Source of the DNA: Candidatus Helarchaeota archaeon
Lineage (GTDB): Archaea > Asgardarchaeota > Lokiarchaeia > Helarchaeales > HEL-GB-A
Reading direction: 5' to 3'
Assembly: GCA_013375455.1 (NCBI GenBank)
Contig: JABXJT010000019.1
Coordinates: forward strand, 9,173-73,172
Length of the DNA: 64,000 nt
The notes under the pieces were generated by a model. It had not been told where the DNA came from. It saw only the letters and a list, made by a program, of their open reading frames with translations, and did not search any database. Below are positions 25,449 to 34,642 of this stretch, piece after piece. Position 1 is the stretch's first letter, and every line of letters starts with the position of its first letter. Both the position numbers and the translations under genes were made by a program.

Positions 25449-26492
25449 TTGAATAATTTTCACAAACTCATAATCAAGAGAGGAGCCAAAGCCTTCGGAC
25501 GGCACTATTGGGGTAAGGTGGGAGAGGAAGTCTTTAAACGCTTGGACTTTTACACGAGAAAACATTTTCACACCATTTTGGCAGCACCTCAAGGGTTTGG
25601 CAAGACCCGAATGCTCAAGGAATATTTCAAGCATTTTTGTACCACTTCCTATAAATTTTTAGATCAAACGTCCGTGGCTGCCATTTTAGGAACCGTGGAA
25701 TCATCCAGGGGAAAGATCGTGAACGTGTCCATTCCCCCAACCGTTCGTTTTAGATTTACCATCATTCCCGATCTCTCGGCAATGCTCCGAGACCAACGGG
25801 TCGAACTCAAAAAATTTCAGTTGAACCTCAACATGCTCGTGGATGCAGAAAAAATGGGCAAATCAGTGAGCATTAAATTAGCCAAGGTCGGAGGACAGAA
25901 ATACAAGAAAGATGGATCTCCCTTAGAATGCGTGAAAGAAGCAGAAGACTATGGAATCACGTTTGACATGGATTACATGACGTATGATTCCAGTGGAATT
26001 TTGATCCTTTGTTTTTTAAATACTTTTCTTGAGAAGTTGGAAACTGACACGTTGAGTCGATTTCAAAAAATGGTCTATGGAAAGGGAGAAACCATTTACA
26101 TGTTCAATTATTTGTTGCGACATTCCTTTCTTCCACGTTATGCGCCACCAAAAGTTCCTAAAGAATGGATCGACCGGATTCAAGCGATTTTTCCTCCGGA
26201 CCTCAAGACCCCTCGGGAATTGACGGATTTTATGCACGTTGCAGGTGGATCGCAAGATGAACGCTGTGGCACCCAATTAGACGAGATGGATTTTGAATTT
26301 GCCATGGGAAATTTGTATAAAAACTATGGGTGGCAGAAAAAACACAATGCCACACTTTCCTACAGGCAATACATCGTGTTTCACTTGAAAAATTTTTATG
26401 GGTATGATGAAATTCGACACATCCTTGGACTGAGTGAAGGACGGATACGACACATCGTCTCACAAGTGAAGAAAAAAATCTCTCAAATGTAG
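25449..26492 (+). CDS. P-loop-like protein with C-terminal helix-turn-helix
   Basis: This 347-residue protein starts at TTG, with GAGGAAAG about 10 bases upstream. Near residues 44-55, the segment LAAPQGFGKTRML resembles a Walker A loop, although its first Gly is Ala. A clear Walker B was not identified. The C-terminal 45 residues (LSYRQYIVFHLKNFYGY, EIRHILGLSEGRIRHIVSQVKKKI) form a sigma-region-4-like helix-turn-helix. ATPase and DNA-binding activities together would suit a replication initiator, partition or packaging protein. No homologue is recognised. Confidence 0.65.
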   Translation: MNNFHKLIIKRGAKAFGRHYWGKVGEEVFKRLDFYTRKHFHTILAAPQGFGKTRMLKEYFKHFCTTSYKFLDQTSVAAILGTVESSRGKIVNVSIPPTVRFRFTIIPDLSAMLRDQRVELKKFQLNLNMLVDAEKMGKSVSIKLAKVGGQKYKKDGSPLECVKEAEDYGITFDMDYMTYDSSGILILCFLNTFLEKLETDTLSRFQKMVYGKGETIYMFNYLLRHSFLPRYAPPKVPKEWIDRIQAIFPPDLKTPRELTDFMHVAGGSQDERCGTQLDEMDFEFAMGNLYKNYGWQKKHNATLSYRQYIVFHLKNFYGYDEIRHILGLSEGRIRHIVSQVKKKISQM

Positions 26493-26504
26493 GTGGAAGG
26501 ATAA

Positions 26505-26688
26505 TTGACGTGTCGGTTCACCCAAAATTTTTTTTCAAATTTACAAATTTCTCTCCTCCAAATGGGAAGGATGGAAGGCATCTTGGTATGTCGGTTCTCA
26601 CTTTTACAATACTATCCCCTTTTTTTTTTATACAGGTTGGTGTCTATGAAGGGGGTATTACTTGCATTTTCGAGAACCGACACGTCAA
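26505..26688. repeat. 184-base unit bounded by 15-base perfect inverted repeats
   Basis: TTGACGTGTCGGTTC (26505-26519) and its exact complement GAACCGACACGTCAA (26674-26688) bound the segment. An internal TGTCGGTTCTC (26589-26599) matches the complement of 26672-26682. The frames inside are short and have no support. It could be a non-autonomous transposon-like (MITE) unit, a replication or resolution site, or an RNA structure. No flanking target-site duplication is evident. Confidence 0.7.
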
Positions 26689-26723
26689 AATGACTTCCAA
26701 TGCATTCTCAAGGAGGTGAGAAG

Positions 26724-27011
26724 GTGGATCGGAAATTAAAGGTAGCACTTGCTCGAAGTAGGAAACACAATAAAATGACACGACACGCCTCCATTCGGTA
26801 TCGAATTTGCGTTCATTGCATTCACGGACGGGAAGAATTGAATTACATCCATTGCAGCAAGCACGTTCCTTTAGACAAGAGACCTCATTCCTCGAATAAG
26901 ATTACCTGTGAAAGATTTGCGAAGAAAGACGTAACATCCTACTATAATCCCATCAATCGGAAATATATCTGTATAAAATTACCCAAAGGTAGTAGGATAC
27001 CAACATATTAA
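26724..27011 (+). CDS. Small Cys-rich (zinc-finger-like) protein
   Basis: The start is taken as GTG because GGAGG (26712-26716) lies 7 bases upstream; an ATG at 26700 would precede the ribosome-binding site. The 95-residue protein carries CVHCIHGREELNYIHC and later Cys residues (ITCERF, KYICIKLP), giving a Cys/His-rich centre. The N-terminus is basic (RKLKVALARSRKHNKMTRH). Probably a nucleic-acid-binding protein of the element. Function unknown. Confidence 0.6.
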   Translation: MDRKLKVALARSRKHNKMTRHASIRYRICVHCIHGREELNYIHCSKHVPLDKRPHSSNKITCERFAKKDVTSYYNPINRKYICIKLPKGSRIPTY

Positions 27012-27165
27012 TGGGATTCAATTTTAACCCTTCAATATTATACAAACACTCAAAGATCCGTTATTAATAATTTCTGAAAAAAGTTATCATAATTATTCAA
27101 AGAACTATTTGTTCGTTCAACTGATTTTCTATTCTTTCAAAAGGTGGGTAATTTGTTCAAAAAAG

Positions 27166-27175
27166 TATTTAAATA
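27166..27175 (+). promoter_or_regulatory. TATA-like box (TATTTAAATA) before the RHH-like gene
   Basis: The box is 34 bases before the TTG start at 27209, so the transcript would be nearly leaderless. The preceding 100 bases hold several GTTC/GAAC-type words (TTGTTC, GTTCAAC, TTCAAAGAAC) that might be operator sites. The rest of 27012-27208 shows no gene. Confidence 0.45.
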
Positions 27176-27208
27176 GTATTATGAACATATGATCAAATAA
27201 CTAATTTA

Positions 27209-27649
27209 TTGAATAATCTTAATGAAAAAGTGAAATTTTTTATGTCCTTATTTCCGTCTGGAAAAAAAACTGGAATTGTCATCTTATTCGATAGTAATTT
27301 TTACAAAATTTTAAAGGAACATGCAACGAGCAAAGGGTTGAGGATCACAAGTTATATTAGATCGACAGTCATGGATAGCATTCCGGAAGAAGATCGAGAG
27401 GATCTGGGCACTAACAATCCCAATCCCGAAGGACAGGAAATTCGACTGACCAAAGGAACCGTCCGAAAATTGACTCGAACCCACCGAGATATGCTTTTAG
27501 AATTACTAATCAAAATCAACGAGGATGAAGAGAAAGAGGAGGAGGAAGCAAGAAGAGTGGAAGAAGAGATAGAAAGAGTGGAGGAGGAGGAAGAAAGGAA
27601 GAAATTCTGGGAAGAATATCATAAGGAGGAATGGGAAGATGAGAAGTAG
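27209..27649 (+). CDS. Ribbon-helix-helix-like protein with long coiled-coil tail
   Basis: This 146-residue protein (TTG start) has a CopG/RHH-like segment near residues 22-58: GIVILFDSNFYKILKEHATSKGLRITSYIRSTV. The remaining half is a run of Glu/Lys/Arg (EEEEARRVEEEIERVEEEEERKK), a coiled coil. The gene overlaps the start of the giant surface protein by 11 bases, so the two are translationally coupled. It may regulate the surface-protein gene. The RHH assignment is by pattern only. Confidence 0.6.
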   Translation: MNNLNEKVKFFMSLFPSGKKTGIVILFDSNFYKILKEHATSKGLRITSYIRSTVMDSIPEEDREDLGTNNPNPEGQEIRLTKGTVRKLTRTHRDMLLELLIKINEDEEKEEEEARRVEEEIERVEEEEERKKFWEEYHKEEWEDEK

Positions 27650-30600
27650 GAAGAGATTACATTCAATCCTATTAATATTTTATCTGGTTATCTTTCTGGT
27701 CGTCCCCTTTTTAAACGGGAACCTCCATTTTGGTGAGGAGTTAGAGTATAGTGAAATTCAATCTAACCTTTCTGGAGAGTCTATTATTTCAAATCTTTCT
27801 GGTCAAAGTGACTGGTGGAATTATACGGTCAATGCAACGGTAGATTCTGGAAATCTGAGTCAAATCCAGAATATTACAGTGGATATTTATGAGGAAACCA
27901 GTTGGACGGATGAGTTTCTTGGCATTCAACCAGAACCAACCAGTGAAGATTATTTTGGACTGCATTACGAAGCATTGGAGAATGTAATGGACAACTTTAC
28001 CGATTATACTTTGACTCAACAAACATTACAAGATTCATTAGTGAATGGAAGCATAGAGGATATCGAAACCAGTTGGAGTGTGGTTGGTTATGACAGTATT
28101 TTAACGGTAAATAATTCTTTGGTGGTATTGAAATTAACTTTTGATACATCCTCTACTAATTTTACTGATTTTGCTTACTGTTATGTAAATGGAACTGAAA
28201 TTGCAAGTGTAAATTTAGCAGAATCAGAGATAGACGGATTGAATTTAAGTCATTATGCCTCAAACATTGATTTTTGGAATTATACCGATTATGCTGATGT
28301 TATTATTGGTTCTGATTTTACTCATTCAACAGATCAATTGAAATTAAAAATCAACAAAACTGAACAAGATTATGAAGGAACGATTTTAGGAGTTGCATTT
28401 TACTTTCAAATGCAGAGAGGATTGAAAGCAGTTCAATGTTGGTATGAAGTTAATAACATTTCTGCACCATCTCAAAATTATACCGCAGAATTTTCATTTG
28501 AGAATGATGCTGATTATTCAGAACCATCTGGTTGGTATATTAAGGATGGTGATGAGGGGAGTCCATACGGTGGAACTGTACAAGTCATTGCTACCAAACA
28601 AAATCATGACAAGGTGGTTGAGTTTGTTGCTTCCAATCCCGAAATGCAAGAAATGGAAGATATATTTTCATCACAAACAACTGGAACTATTGAAATGTGG
28701 ATTATGCAGAATGGAAGTTGCAGTTCCCAAACAAGCATCTTTGGTACAATTAATGATCAGAACGGTTTTGAAATGAAAGATAATGTTCTTAAAACCTTTC
28801 TTACCAGTCAAACTTTAATTAGTTCAATGAATGATGATCAATGGTATCATATAAGGATGGATTTTGATAAACCAAATGATAATATCACATTTTATGTTGA
28901 TCAAACCTATGTATTACATGAATCTTTACAATTATCTGCTAATCCAAATAAATTTACCTTTTATACAGTATCGGGAGATGTTGCTTTTTTTGTAGATGCC
29001 ATAGATTATTCTTGGAGTTCTGGATATTATACGAATAGAAATTATGTTCCAGTTGGTGTATACAAAACGACCAATTGGAACAGTTTGGAATTAAACTATA
29101 CAACTTCCATCAATATCAATAGATTTCGATTTGACTGGAATGGAACCAGACATAATCTAACCAATGATGAAGAATTGACGGACTATCAATTTCAAGAATT
29201 GAATACATCCACTCAGAATTATGGGTTACACCAATTTTGGAACAATGGAACAACGGATAATTGGAATTTACTTACAAATTTTGTTCCCTTTAAACTCCAA
29301 ATTAATGAAACATCAACCGTAATGGACAATTTCTTGATTGAAGAAAATGTCACCTTTGGATATTCATATTATCAGAATTTTGTTCTAAATCAATCCTTAA
29401 CCATCGTAACGGATGATGGAATTTATAATGGAACGTATTCTTTCACGGATGATGATGTCGGCTCTACTCCAGATGGATGGAGTTGTTCGGGAGAAATCCA
29501 AGTCATTGCTACCCTTGATGGACATTCAAAAGTGGTCGAACTAATAGGGGTTGTAGGATCAGATTATGGCACGAATGATTTTCCAGACACGGCAACCGGA
29601 ACCGTTGAATTTTGGGTGCGTTCCAACGACACGACCAAACTCACGCTATACATCATTGAGGATCAAAGTAGTTCCCATTCCATTTTCTTTGGACTTAGCA
29701 GTGGATACTTGATGTATTGTAGCAATGACCATCCGGCAGGAGCGATAATTGCAAGTGCTTCTAACAATACGTGGTATCACGTCCGCATCCAATTTGACTG
29801 TGCCAGTGGGTGGTACATTTGGGTAGATGGAGTGAAATATGGCGAATACGATTTTTATGGGACTCCAACCTTAATAGACGGATTTCGTTTCATTGATTTT
29901 GATGTTACTGGTGGTCAAGCATCTTACTTGGATGCTGTCGATTATTCGTGGGACTCTGGTTATGTTGAAAATAGGAGTATGACTGCCTTGACCGCTTGGA
30001 ATGACACATATTATGACATAAAAAATGTTGTAAGGAGCCAATATAATATGTCTGCCAATCTAATTGATTCCATTCAAGCGGACTATTCTATATATCCAAT
30101 CTTTTATGATTGTTCGTTTGGAAATGTGTTTGATTTCTCTGGATATAATACATCCAATGATGTGAGTATTACCTTTTATTTTATAACAACGGATGGCACG
30201 AATCATTACAGGGAAGAATATATTTATGAAATTTCTGGAGTGACTATTATATCTGAGGATTTGGACGACATTACTCAATACACGCCAGAAACGATTTATA
30301 ATGTAAAAATTACCGCTGGTTTAAAAACTGATTGGTTTATTTTGGATAATCCATTTAATAATCAAATATGGTATCGGTATAGATGGAACGGTACTGATTT
30401 TTATCAATTTAATCCATCCATTTCAACCATTGACAACTCCACATCCTCCGTTCCAGTTTTAACCAATACGGATGGATTGTGGAATTTTACGATTAGACCA
30501 TTTGGAATGTTAAATGGAACGTGGAATAGTAAAGTTAGAATATGTAATTCCACAACCTACACGGAATGGAATCAACAATTTACTATAAATAAGGAATCTA

Positions 30601-32210
30601 ATGTTTATGGTGGTTTTGTAAACGACCCAACTGAAATTATCTTTTATGATGAAAGTTGGAACTTATCCAAAGAACGGTATGATGTCACGGTTGCAATAGA
30701 TAATTCTTCAACTGATTTGAAATATTTTGCGTTAAATTCAACAATTCTTTGGGGGTACCCCGTAACGGATTATCGTTATCCAACTTATTACTATCTAAAT
30801 AACAAATCCAGCCCACAATATATCTATAGTGATGACCCTCATTTTATTAACGGTAGATACTATAATCCAAATTGGAGAAATTATGGACAAGAACAATCGT
30901 TTGAGGTGAAAATTCCTTTTAATCGGTATTATGCCCAGTCTAATTTAGGTATGCTTAGTTCTGGTTCTGACGGTTCGGCTATGTATTCCGATGTTGGGAG
31001 AGATGACCAAACAACCATAATGAATTATGTGGTATTTGGAGATTTTAGTATGGATGATTCTTGGATAGACAATTACTGGTATGAAAATGAAGGAATGGGA
31101 GATAGTGGAGATATTGCGGAAATTTCTGAAATTCTATCTGAAACTTATTTGGATAACCAGATTAGTTTAAAAGATTATTATAATACTTATACAGACTTTG
31201 AACGGGTTGCCCGATTAATTGTCAATTGTTCTTCTTTTCTCAATTCATCTGGAGATGTTGTGGTTGATACGTTAGATATTAAATTACGAAGTGGATTCTT
31301 TTGGAAATCCTATGATGATTATGGTGGTACCGAAATAGATACTATTCTAAAATATCCAAGAATTGCCTTATATGATTTTACGCTTGGTGGTGGAGAGTTA
31401 GGAGATTCAACCAATTTTTATCATCCAGTTCATACATTAGTTCCAAACTTTGACCAAAACATTATTCAAAATCTCAGTTATGTAAGGGGTGGGGTTAGCC
31501 CGCTTAATACCATTACTTTAAATAAAACCGAAATAGAACCTTATATTAGAAATGATGGAATAATGTGTGTTGGTATTTACTTTGGATTTGCCAATTTTAC
31601 TTCCGATTCAACCACTTATTATGATTCTTCTATGAATTTAACCTACTTTGAAGTGGAGGGTTGGAGTTATGAACTCATTGAAAATACTTCCGTTTTTGAT
31701 GTAGATATTTACTTTCAAACTGATATTAACCCTTTCCAAACAGTAAAATACATTGTAGATTCATCCAATGTGACCGTAACTCAGGGACAATTCATTACAG
31801 TTCCGGTTAGAATTGCAGAAGTCTTTTACGTGGATGTTTCTGAAAATCCGAATACATCGTCAGACATACAACGCACCTTGGTATATGCCCATTCCAAAGA
31901 ACCTCATAGATTATTAATTAATACAACTGATATGTCATTTTCCTTCTCTTACATCGTTAATAGTAAAATGTTCGTGACCATTTACGTGTGCGTTCAAGAT
32001 AGTTATAGTCCTTCTAATTGGAACAATTTTTCCTTCATCATTGATTTTGAAGAACAATCTGGTGGTGGTGGAGGGAGTGATCCCAGTCCAATTCAGTGGG
32101 TTCGGAATTTCATCAATGCCTTTCCAACGTGGGGAATTCCATTGGGCATCATTATAGGAGTCATTGTAATTGCCTATTACTTCCAAAAATGGTGGTATGA
32201 GGAGGAGTGA
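27639..32210 (+). CDS. Giant secreted, membrane-anchored surface protein with two LamG/ConA-like repeats
   Basis: This 1523-residue protein carries a signal peptide (about residues 8-25), a long Asn/Ser/Thr/Tyr-rich extracellular region with many NxS/T sites, and a C-terminal helix (WGIPLGIIIGVIVIAYYF) ending in the short basic/acidic tail QKWWYEEE. Residues about 282-468 and 596-780 are homologous to each other (IQVIATLDGHSKVVE versus VQVIATKQNHDKVVE; TGTVEFWV versus TGTIEMWI; WYHVRIQFD versus WYHIRMDFD; AVDYSWDSGY versus AIDYSWSSGY). They follow the LamG/concanavalin-A-like lectin pattern. A GGGGGSD linker precedes the anchor. A host-attachment or adhesin role is likely; comparable giant lectin proteins occur in archaeal elements. 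Function inferred. Confidence 0.9.
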   Translation: MRSRKRLHSILLIFYLVIFLVVPFLNGNLHFGEELEYSEIQSNLSGESIISNLSGQSDWWNYTVNATVDSGNLSQIQNITVDIYEETSWTDEFLGIQPEPTSEDYFGLHYEALENVMDNFTDYTLTQQTLQDSLVNGSIEDIETSWSVVGYDSILTVNNSLVVLKLTFDTSSTNFTDFAYCYVNGTEIASVNLAESEIDGLNLSHYASNIDFWNYTDYADVIIGSDFTHSTDQLKLKINKTEQDYEGTILGVAFYFQMQRGLKAVQCWYEVNNISAPSQNYTAEFSFENDADYSEPSGWYIKDGDEGSPYGGTVQVIATKQNHDKVVEFVASNPEMQEMEDIFSSQTTGTIEMWIMQNGSCSSQTSIFGTINDQNGFEMKDNVLKTFLTSQTLISSMNDDQWYHIRMDFDKPNDNITFYVDQTYVLHESLQLSANPNKFTFYTVSGDVAFFVDAIDYSWSSGYYTNRNYVPVGVYKTTNWNSLELNYTTSININRFRFDWNGTRHNLTNDEELTDYQFQELNTSTQNYGLHQFWNNGTTDNWNLLTNFVPFKLQINETSTVMDNFLIEENVTFGYSYYQNFVLNQSLTIVTDDGIYNGTYSFTDDDVGSTPDGWSCSGEIQVIATLDGHSKVVELIGVVGSDYGTNDFPDTATGTVEFWVRSNDTTKLTLYIIEDQSSSHSIFFGLSSGYLMYCSNDHPAGAIIASASNNTWYHVRIQFDCASGWYIWVDGVKYGEYDFYGTPTLIDGFRFIDFDVTGGQASYLDAVDYSWDSGYVENRSMTALTAWNDTYYDIKNVVRSQYNMSANLIDSIQADYSIYPIFYDCSFGNVFDFSGYNTSNDVSITFYFITTDGTNHYREEYIYEISGVTIISEDLDDITQYTPETIYNVKITAGLKTDWFILDNPFNNQIWYRYRWNGTDFYQFNPSISTIDNSTSSVPVLTNTDGLWNFTIRPFGMLNGTWNSKVRICNSTTYTEWNQQFTINKESNVYGGFVNDPTEIIFYDESWNLSKERYDVTVAIDNSSTDLKYFALNSTILWGYPVTDYRYPTYYYLNNKSSPQYIYSDDPHFINGRYYNPNWRNYGQEQSFEVKIPFNRYYAQSNLGMLSSGSDGSAMYSDVGRDDQTTIMNYVVFGDFSMDDSWIDNYWYENEGMGDSGDIAEISEILSETYLDNQISLKDYYNTYTDFERVARLIVNCSSFLNSSGDVVVDTLDIKLRSGFFWKSYDDYGGTEIDTILKYPRIALYDFTLGGGELGDSTNFYHPVHTLVPNFDQNIIQNLSYVRGGVSPLNTITLNKTEIEPYIRNDGIMCVGIYFGFANFTSDSTTYYDSSMNLTYFEVEGWSYELIENTSVFDVDIYFQTDINPFQTVKYIVDSSNVTVTQGQFITVPVRIAEVFYVDVSENPNTSSDIQRTLVYAHSKEPHRLLINTTDMSFSFSYIVNSKMFVTIYVCVQDSYSPSNWNNFSFIIDFEEQSGGGGGSDPSPIQWVRNFINAFPTWGIPLGIIIGVIVIAYYFQKWWYEEE

Positions 32211-32273
32211 ATTCAAGGTCATTTAATTCATGACAAACTTATCATTAAAAAAATAAAAGGAGTAGATGAAAAA

Positions 32274-33287
32274 ATGGACAAAACAAGAATTTCGGGAATT
32301 CTCGGCATACTCATAATTGGAACAATAGTCTTAGCATGGATAATATTTCCGATCGTGAATTTAATGGATGCACACTGCAAAGTATCGGGAACCATCTATG
32401 AAAACTATGATGCTTCACACGGTGGAATTGGAAATGTCAATGTCCTATTTGTAAAACGACCCATGGGCGAAGCAATGACCTCCTCCGTAACGGATGCTGA
32501 CGGAAACTTCCTAACGGGATGGATGGGTTACAGTGGAGAAACCTATGAAATCCGAGTCAAAAAATCTGGATACTATGACTCTCAACTGCTCTGGACTGCT
32601 CCCCAAGTAGGAGAAGGGGTAAATATCTTTGTAATTGCTCCCATTGGGTTAAAAAAATATGCAACCAGTTGGACTTTCGTTGTCCGAGATAAGGATGCAG
32701 TAACACCAAGTGACATTGACAACATAACGGATCAGGATGCAAATCCACCAAACGTGGAAATTGGCATAGGTGGAAATGATAGCAAGCAAGATCGGGATGA
32801 GATAGTCCTTACCCTGATCATTAGAAATACGGATCTGGATTCGGTCTTGGGTTGCAATTATCATGACTATGTGGATGGGAAAGAACGCAGAACCATAATT
32901 ACCATGTCTATTGAGGACAGCAACAGTTCAGATTTGGCAGATTCCAAACTTTTAGAGGTCGTTGGATGGAATGAATATAGGGAACCCACGAAAAACTGGT
33001 ATGCCAAGCAGATCCAACCAATCGAATTCATGGATGATGAACTTGGTGAAATAATCTCTGGAAAAGATGGGTATTTCTCTTTAGAAGTCACCTTAGACAT
33101 TTCCCACTGTGATAAACTCTTGGACGGAGCAACAGATCAGAATGGCATTACAATTTCCATTGGGTTCCACGACATGACCAATGTTTATGCCTTCTTATCC
33201 ACTCAAAATCCAGATCCCGATGAGGTCATTGGAAAGTCAGAATCCTACTTGACGCTTGAACTGGTTGATTCCACGGGGACAGAATAA
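32274..33287 (+). CDS. Membrane-anchored extracellular protein with carboxypeptidase-regulatory-like domain
   Basis: This 337-residue protein has an N-terminal anchor (about 7-30: GILGILIIGTIVLAWIIFPIVNL). An Ig-like domain follows (about 36-120), where CKVSGTIYENYDASHG, TSSVTDADGNFLTGWM and YEIRVKKSGYYDSQL match the CarboxypepD_reg-like/PEGA-type pattern. The rest (about 125-337) is Asp/Asn-rich and beta-like with no motif. It lies 63 bases after the giant surface protein and may interact with it on the cell surface. Confidence 0.75.
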   Translation: MDKTRISGILGILIIGTIVLAWIIFPIVNLMDAHCKVSGTIYENYDASHGGIGNVNVLFVKRPMGEAMTSSVTDADGNFLTGWMGYSGETYEIRVKKSGYYDSQLLWTAPQVGEGVNIFVIAPIGLKKYATSWTFVVRDKDAVTPSDIDNITDQDANPPNVEIGIGGNDSKQDRDEIVLTLIIRNTDLDSVLGCNYHDYVDGKERRTIITMSIEDSNSSDLADSKLLEVVGWNEYREPTKNWYAKQIQPIEFMDDELGEIISGKDGYFSLEVTLDISHCDKLLDGATDQNGITISIGFHDMTNVYAFLSTQNPDPDEVIGKSESYLTLELVDSTGTE

Positions 33288-33326
33288 TCGGAATAACTCA
33301 ACAATGGACTGGAAGGAGGTGAAACA

Positions 33327-33569
33327 TTGACGAAACCAGAAGAAATCGAAGATGAGGATGAAATCATCGAACTCGAAGACGAAGAACAAAGACTTGAAGA
33401 ATTATGCTCGAAAACAAAGATAGAATTAAAAGAAATGGCAAAAGAATACGGACTTACAGGCATTTCCAAACTCAATAAAGGAGATTTAATACAAGAAATT
33501 CTCGAAGCAGAAGAGGAAATGAACATAGCAGAAGAAGAAGTAAATGAAGAAGAGTTAGAAGAAGAATAG
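33327..33569 (+). CDS. Acidic small protein with Rho-N/SAP-like segment
   Basis: An AAGGAGGTGA ribosome-binding site precedes this TTG start at correct spacing. The 80-residue product is very acidic at both ends. Its centre (CSKTKIELKEMAKEYGLTG followed by ISKLNKGDLIQEILEAE) fits the Rho-N/SAP/LEM helix-extended-helix pattern (LKxxAKExGL...LxKxxLIxxI). Such domains bind nucleic acids or proteins. Role in the element unknown. Confidence 0.65.
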   Translation: MTKPEEIEDEDEIIELEDEEQRLEELCSKTKIELKEMAKEYGLTGISKLNKGDLIQEILEAEEEMNIAEEEVNEEELEEE

Positions 33570-33570
33570 A

Positions 33571-33602
33571 CTTTTTTTTAATATTTTTTTTCATCTTTTT
33601 TT
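33571..33602. terminator. T-rich terminator region between convergent genes
   Basis: Runs of eight, eight and seven Ts (CTTTTTTTTAATATTTTTTTTCATCTTTTTTT is the overall pattern) directly follow the stop of the 33327 gene. They separate it from the convergent 33646-34113 gene. Archaeal transcription stops at such oligo-T tracts. Confidence 0.6.
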
Positions 33603-33645
33603 GAAATTTTTATAATTATATTTAGTTTGGAAACTTTCCAGTTAA

Positions 33646-34113
33646 TTACTTGGAATTATTTTTTAGTTTAGATTTGTTCTGCATTTCTGTTAATATTTTC
33701 TGCATTTTTTTCAAATCAATTATTTTTTGTTTGTCTTCTTTTGGAACCTCGGATGAAATTAGGAATAATCCAGTTACAATCTTTGTTAAACTGTCTATTT
33801 CCTCTCGCCGTGATTCAAAACCTAGTCCTATCATATATATAAATGATGTTAATAGAACAAAGGAACCTATACTTATTAATAAAACAGGAATTGCTACTTC
33901 TATGGGTGCTAAAAAAAGAATAAAAAAATTTCCAAACACGAATGGAACTATTCCTATCCAAAGCAAAATTCTTAAGCGGAAATCCCTATCCTTCCATTTC
34001 TCTTTCATCACAGTTTTTAAATATTTTAATACTAAATAAATTCCACTAAGGATTAAACCCCCAAGTACAGTCCCAATTAGAGGAAATAGTATTAATTCAA
34101 GAAGATCATGCAT
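33646..34113 (-). CDS. Small membrane protein
   Basis: This 155-residue protein has three or four hydrophobic helices (about 8-28, 50-70, 74-96) followed by a soluble C-terminal region with coiled-coil character (EVPKEDKQKIIDLKKMQKIL). It is transcribed toward the element core, from a leftward set of small genes in the right arm. No recognised family; viral-type membrane proteins of this size are common in archaeal elements. Confidence 0.65.
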   Translation of the reverse strand: MHDLLELILFPLIGTVLGGLILSGIYLVLKYLKTVMKEKWKDRDFRLRILLWIGIVPFVFGNFFILFLAPIEVAIPVLLISIGSFVLLTSFIYMIGLGFESRREEIDSLTKIVTGLFLISSEVPKEDKQKIIDLKKMQKILTEMQNKSKLKNNSK

Positions 34114-34306
34114 TATTGAACACCAATTTATAAGGCGACAAAAAACCGGAAGTAAGAAATAAAGAATGAAGAGTAATGAGTGGTTTTTTGAACTTGAATT
34201 GAATCATTTGATGTAATTCAATTAATCATCTTATAAAAAGGTTACACCTTGAAAATAAGATCATTTCTTGTCATTTTTGATTCTTTTGGTTCCAGCCATA
34301 ATTACA

Positions 34307-34585
34307 TCAAGAACGGTCGGAACTAACCAACCGACTAATAACGAGTCGGTGGTTCAATTCCCGTCCTAATTGGTCTTTGTTACTCTTTTTATCTCCAATC
34401 CCCGTGGTCAAGAGTTTCAACCCTCTCAATCCGTCAATGCTCATCCGAATTTCTTTCTTCGGTATTTCAATGGGTTTTACTTCTTTCGTTTCAGGTTTGG
34501 GTTCAATGAGAGGTTTCTCTTTGGGTTTTGCAATTTTTAAGGGAACTCTTGCGTTTTCATTTTTAAAAGTTATACTTTTATCCAA
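34307..34585 (-). CDS. Hypothetical protein, Lys/Pro-rich N-terminal half
   Basis: This frame has only a TTG start, at 34585, which lies inside a copy of the AAAAGTTATAC motif, so its start is doubtful. The 92-residue product is rich in Lys/Pro/Glu (PKEKPLIEPKPETKEVKPIE) followed by MSIDGLRGLKLLTTGIGDKK. The last 20 codons overlap a tRNA-like sequence on the other strand (34331-34365). Coding status is weak. Confidence 0.35.
   Translation of the reverse strand: MDKSITFKNENARVPLKIAKPKEKPLIEPKPETKEVKPIEIPKKEIRMSIDGLRGLKLLTTGIGDKKSNKDQLGRELNHRLVISRLVSSDRS
34331..34365 (+). other. Partial tRNA-like sequence (possible 3'-half relic)
   Basis: CCGACT-AATAACG-AGTCGG (34331-34349) is a 6-base-pair stem with a 7-base loop. 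GGTTCAATTCC (34351-34361), the form of a T-loop, follows at the position expected after an anticodon arm. However, the loop has no U33, the T-stem does not pair, and no matching acceptor 5' half is found. This is not a functional tRNA gene; it may be an attachment-site relic or chance. Confidence 0.25.
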
Positions 34586-34619
34586 AAGTTATACCTATAA
34601 AATTTAAAGTATAACTTTT
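34565..34619. repeat. AAAAGTTATAC motif cluster, right arm (two direct, one inverted)
   Basis: Exact AAAAGTTATAC copies lie at 34565-34575 and 34584-34594, followed by an inverted copy GTATAACTTTT at 34609-34619. Spacing and order mirror the left-arm cluster at 23798-23852. It sits between the two leftward genes 34643-34957 and 34307-34585 and may act as an operator there, or as a site shared by both arms. Confidence 0.85.
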
Positions 34620-34642
34620 AAATGCAATTTCAGAGGAGGATA

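Noticed and set aside
26510..26719. 69-codon frame inside the inverted-repeat unit
   Set aside because: It starts at a weak GTG within the inverted end and is low complexity (FFF-rich); the segment reads better as a repeat.
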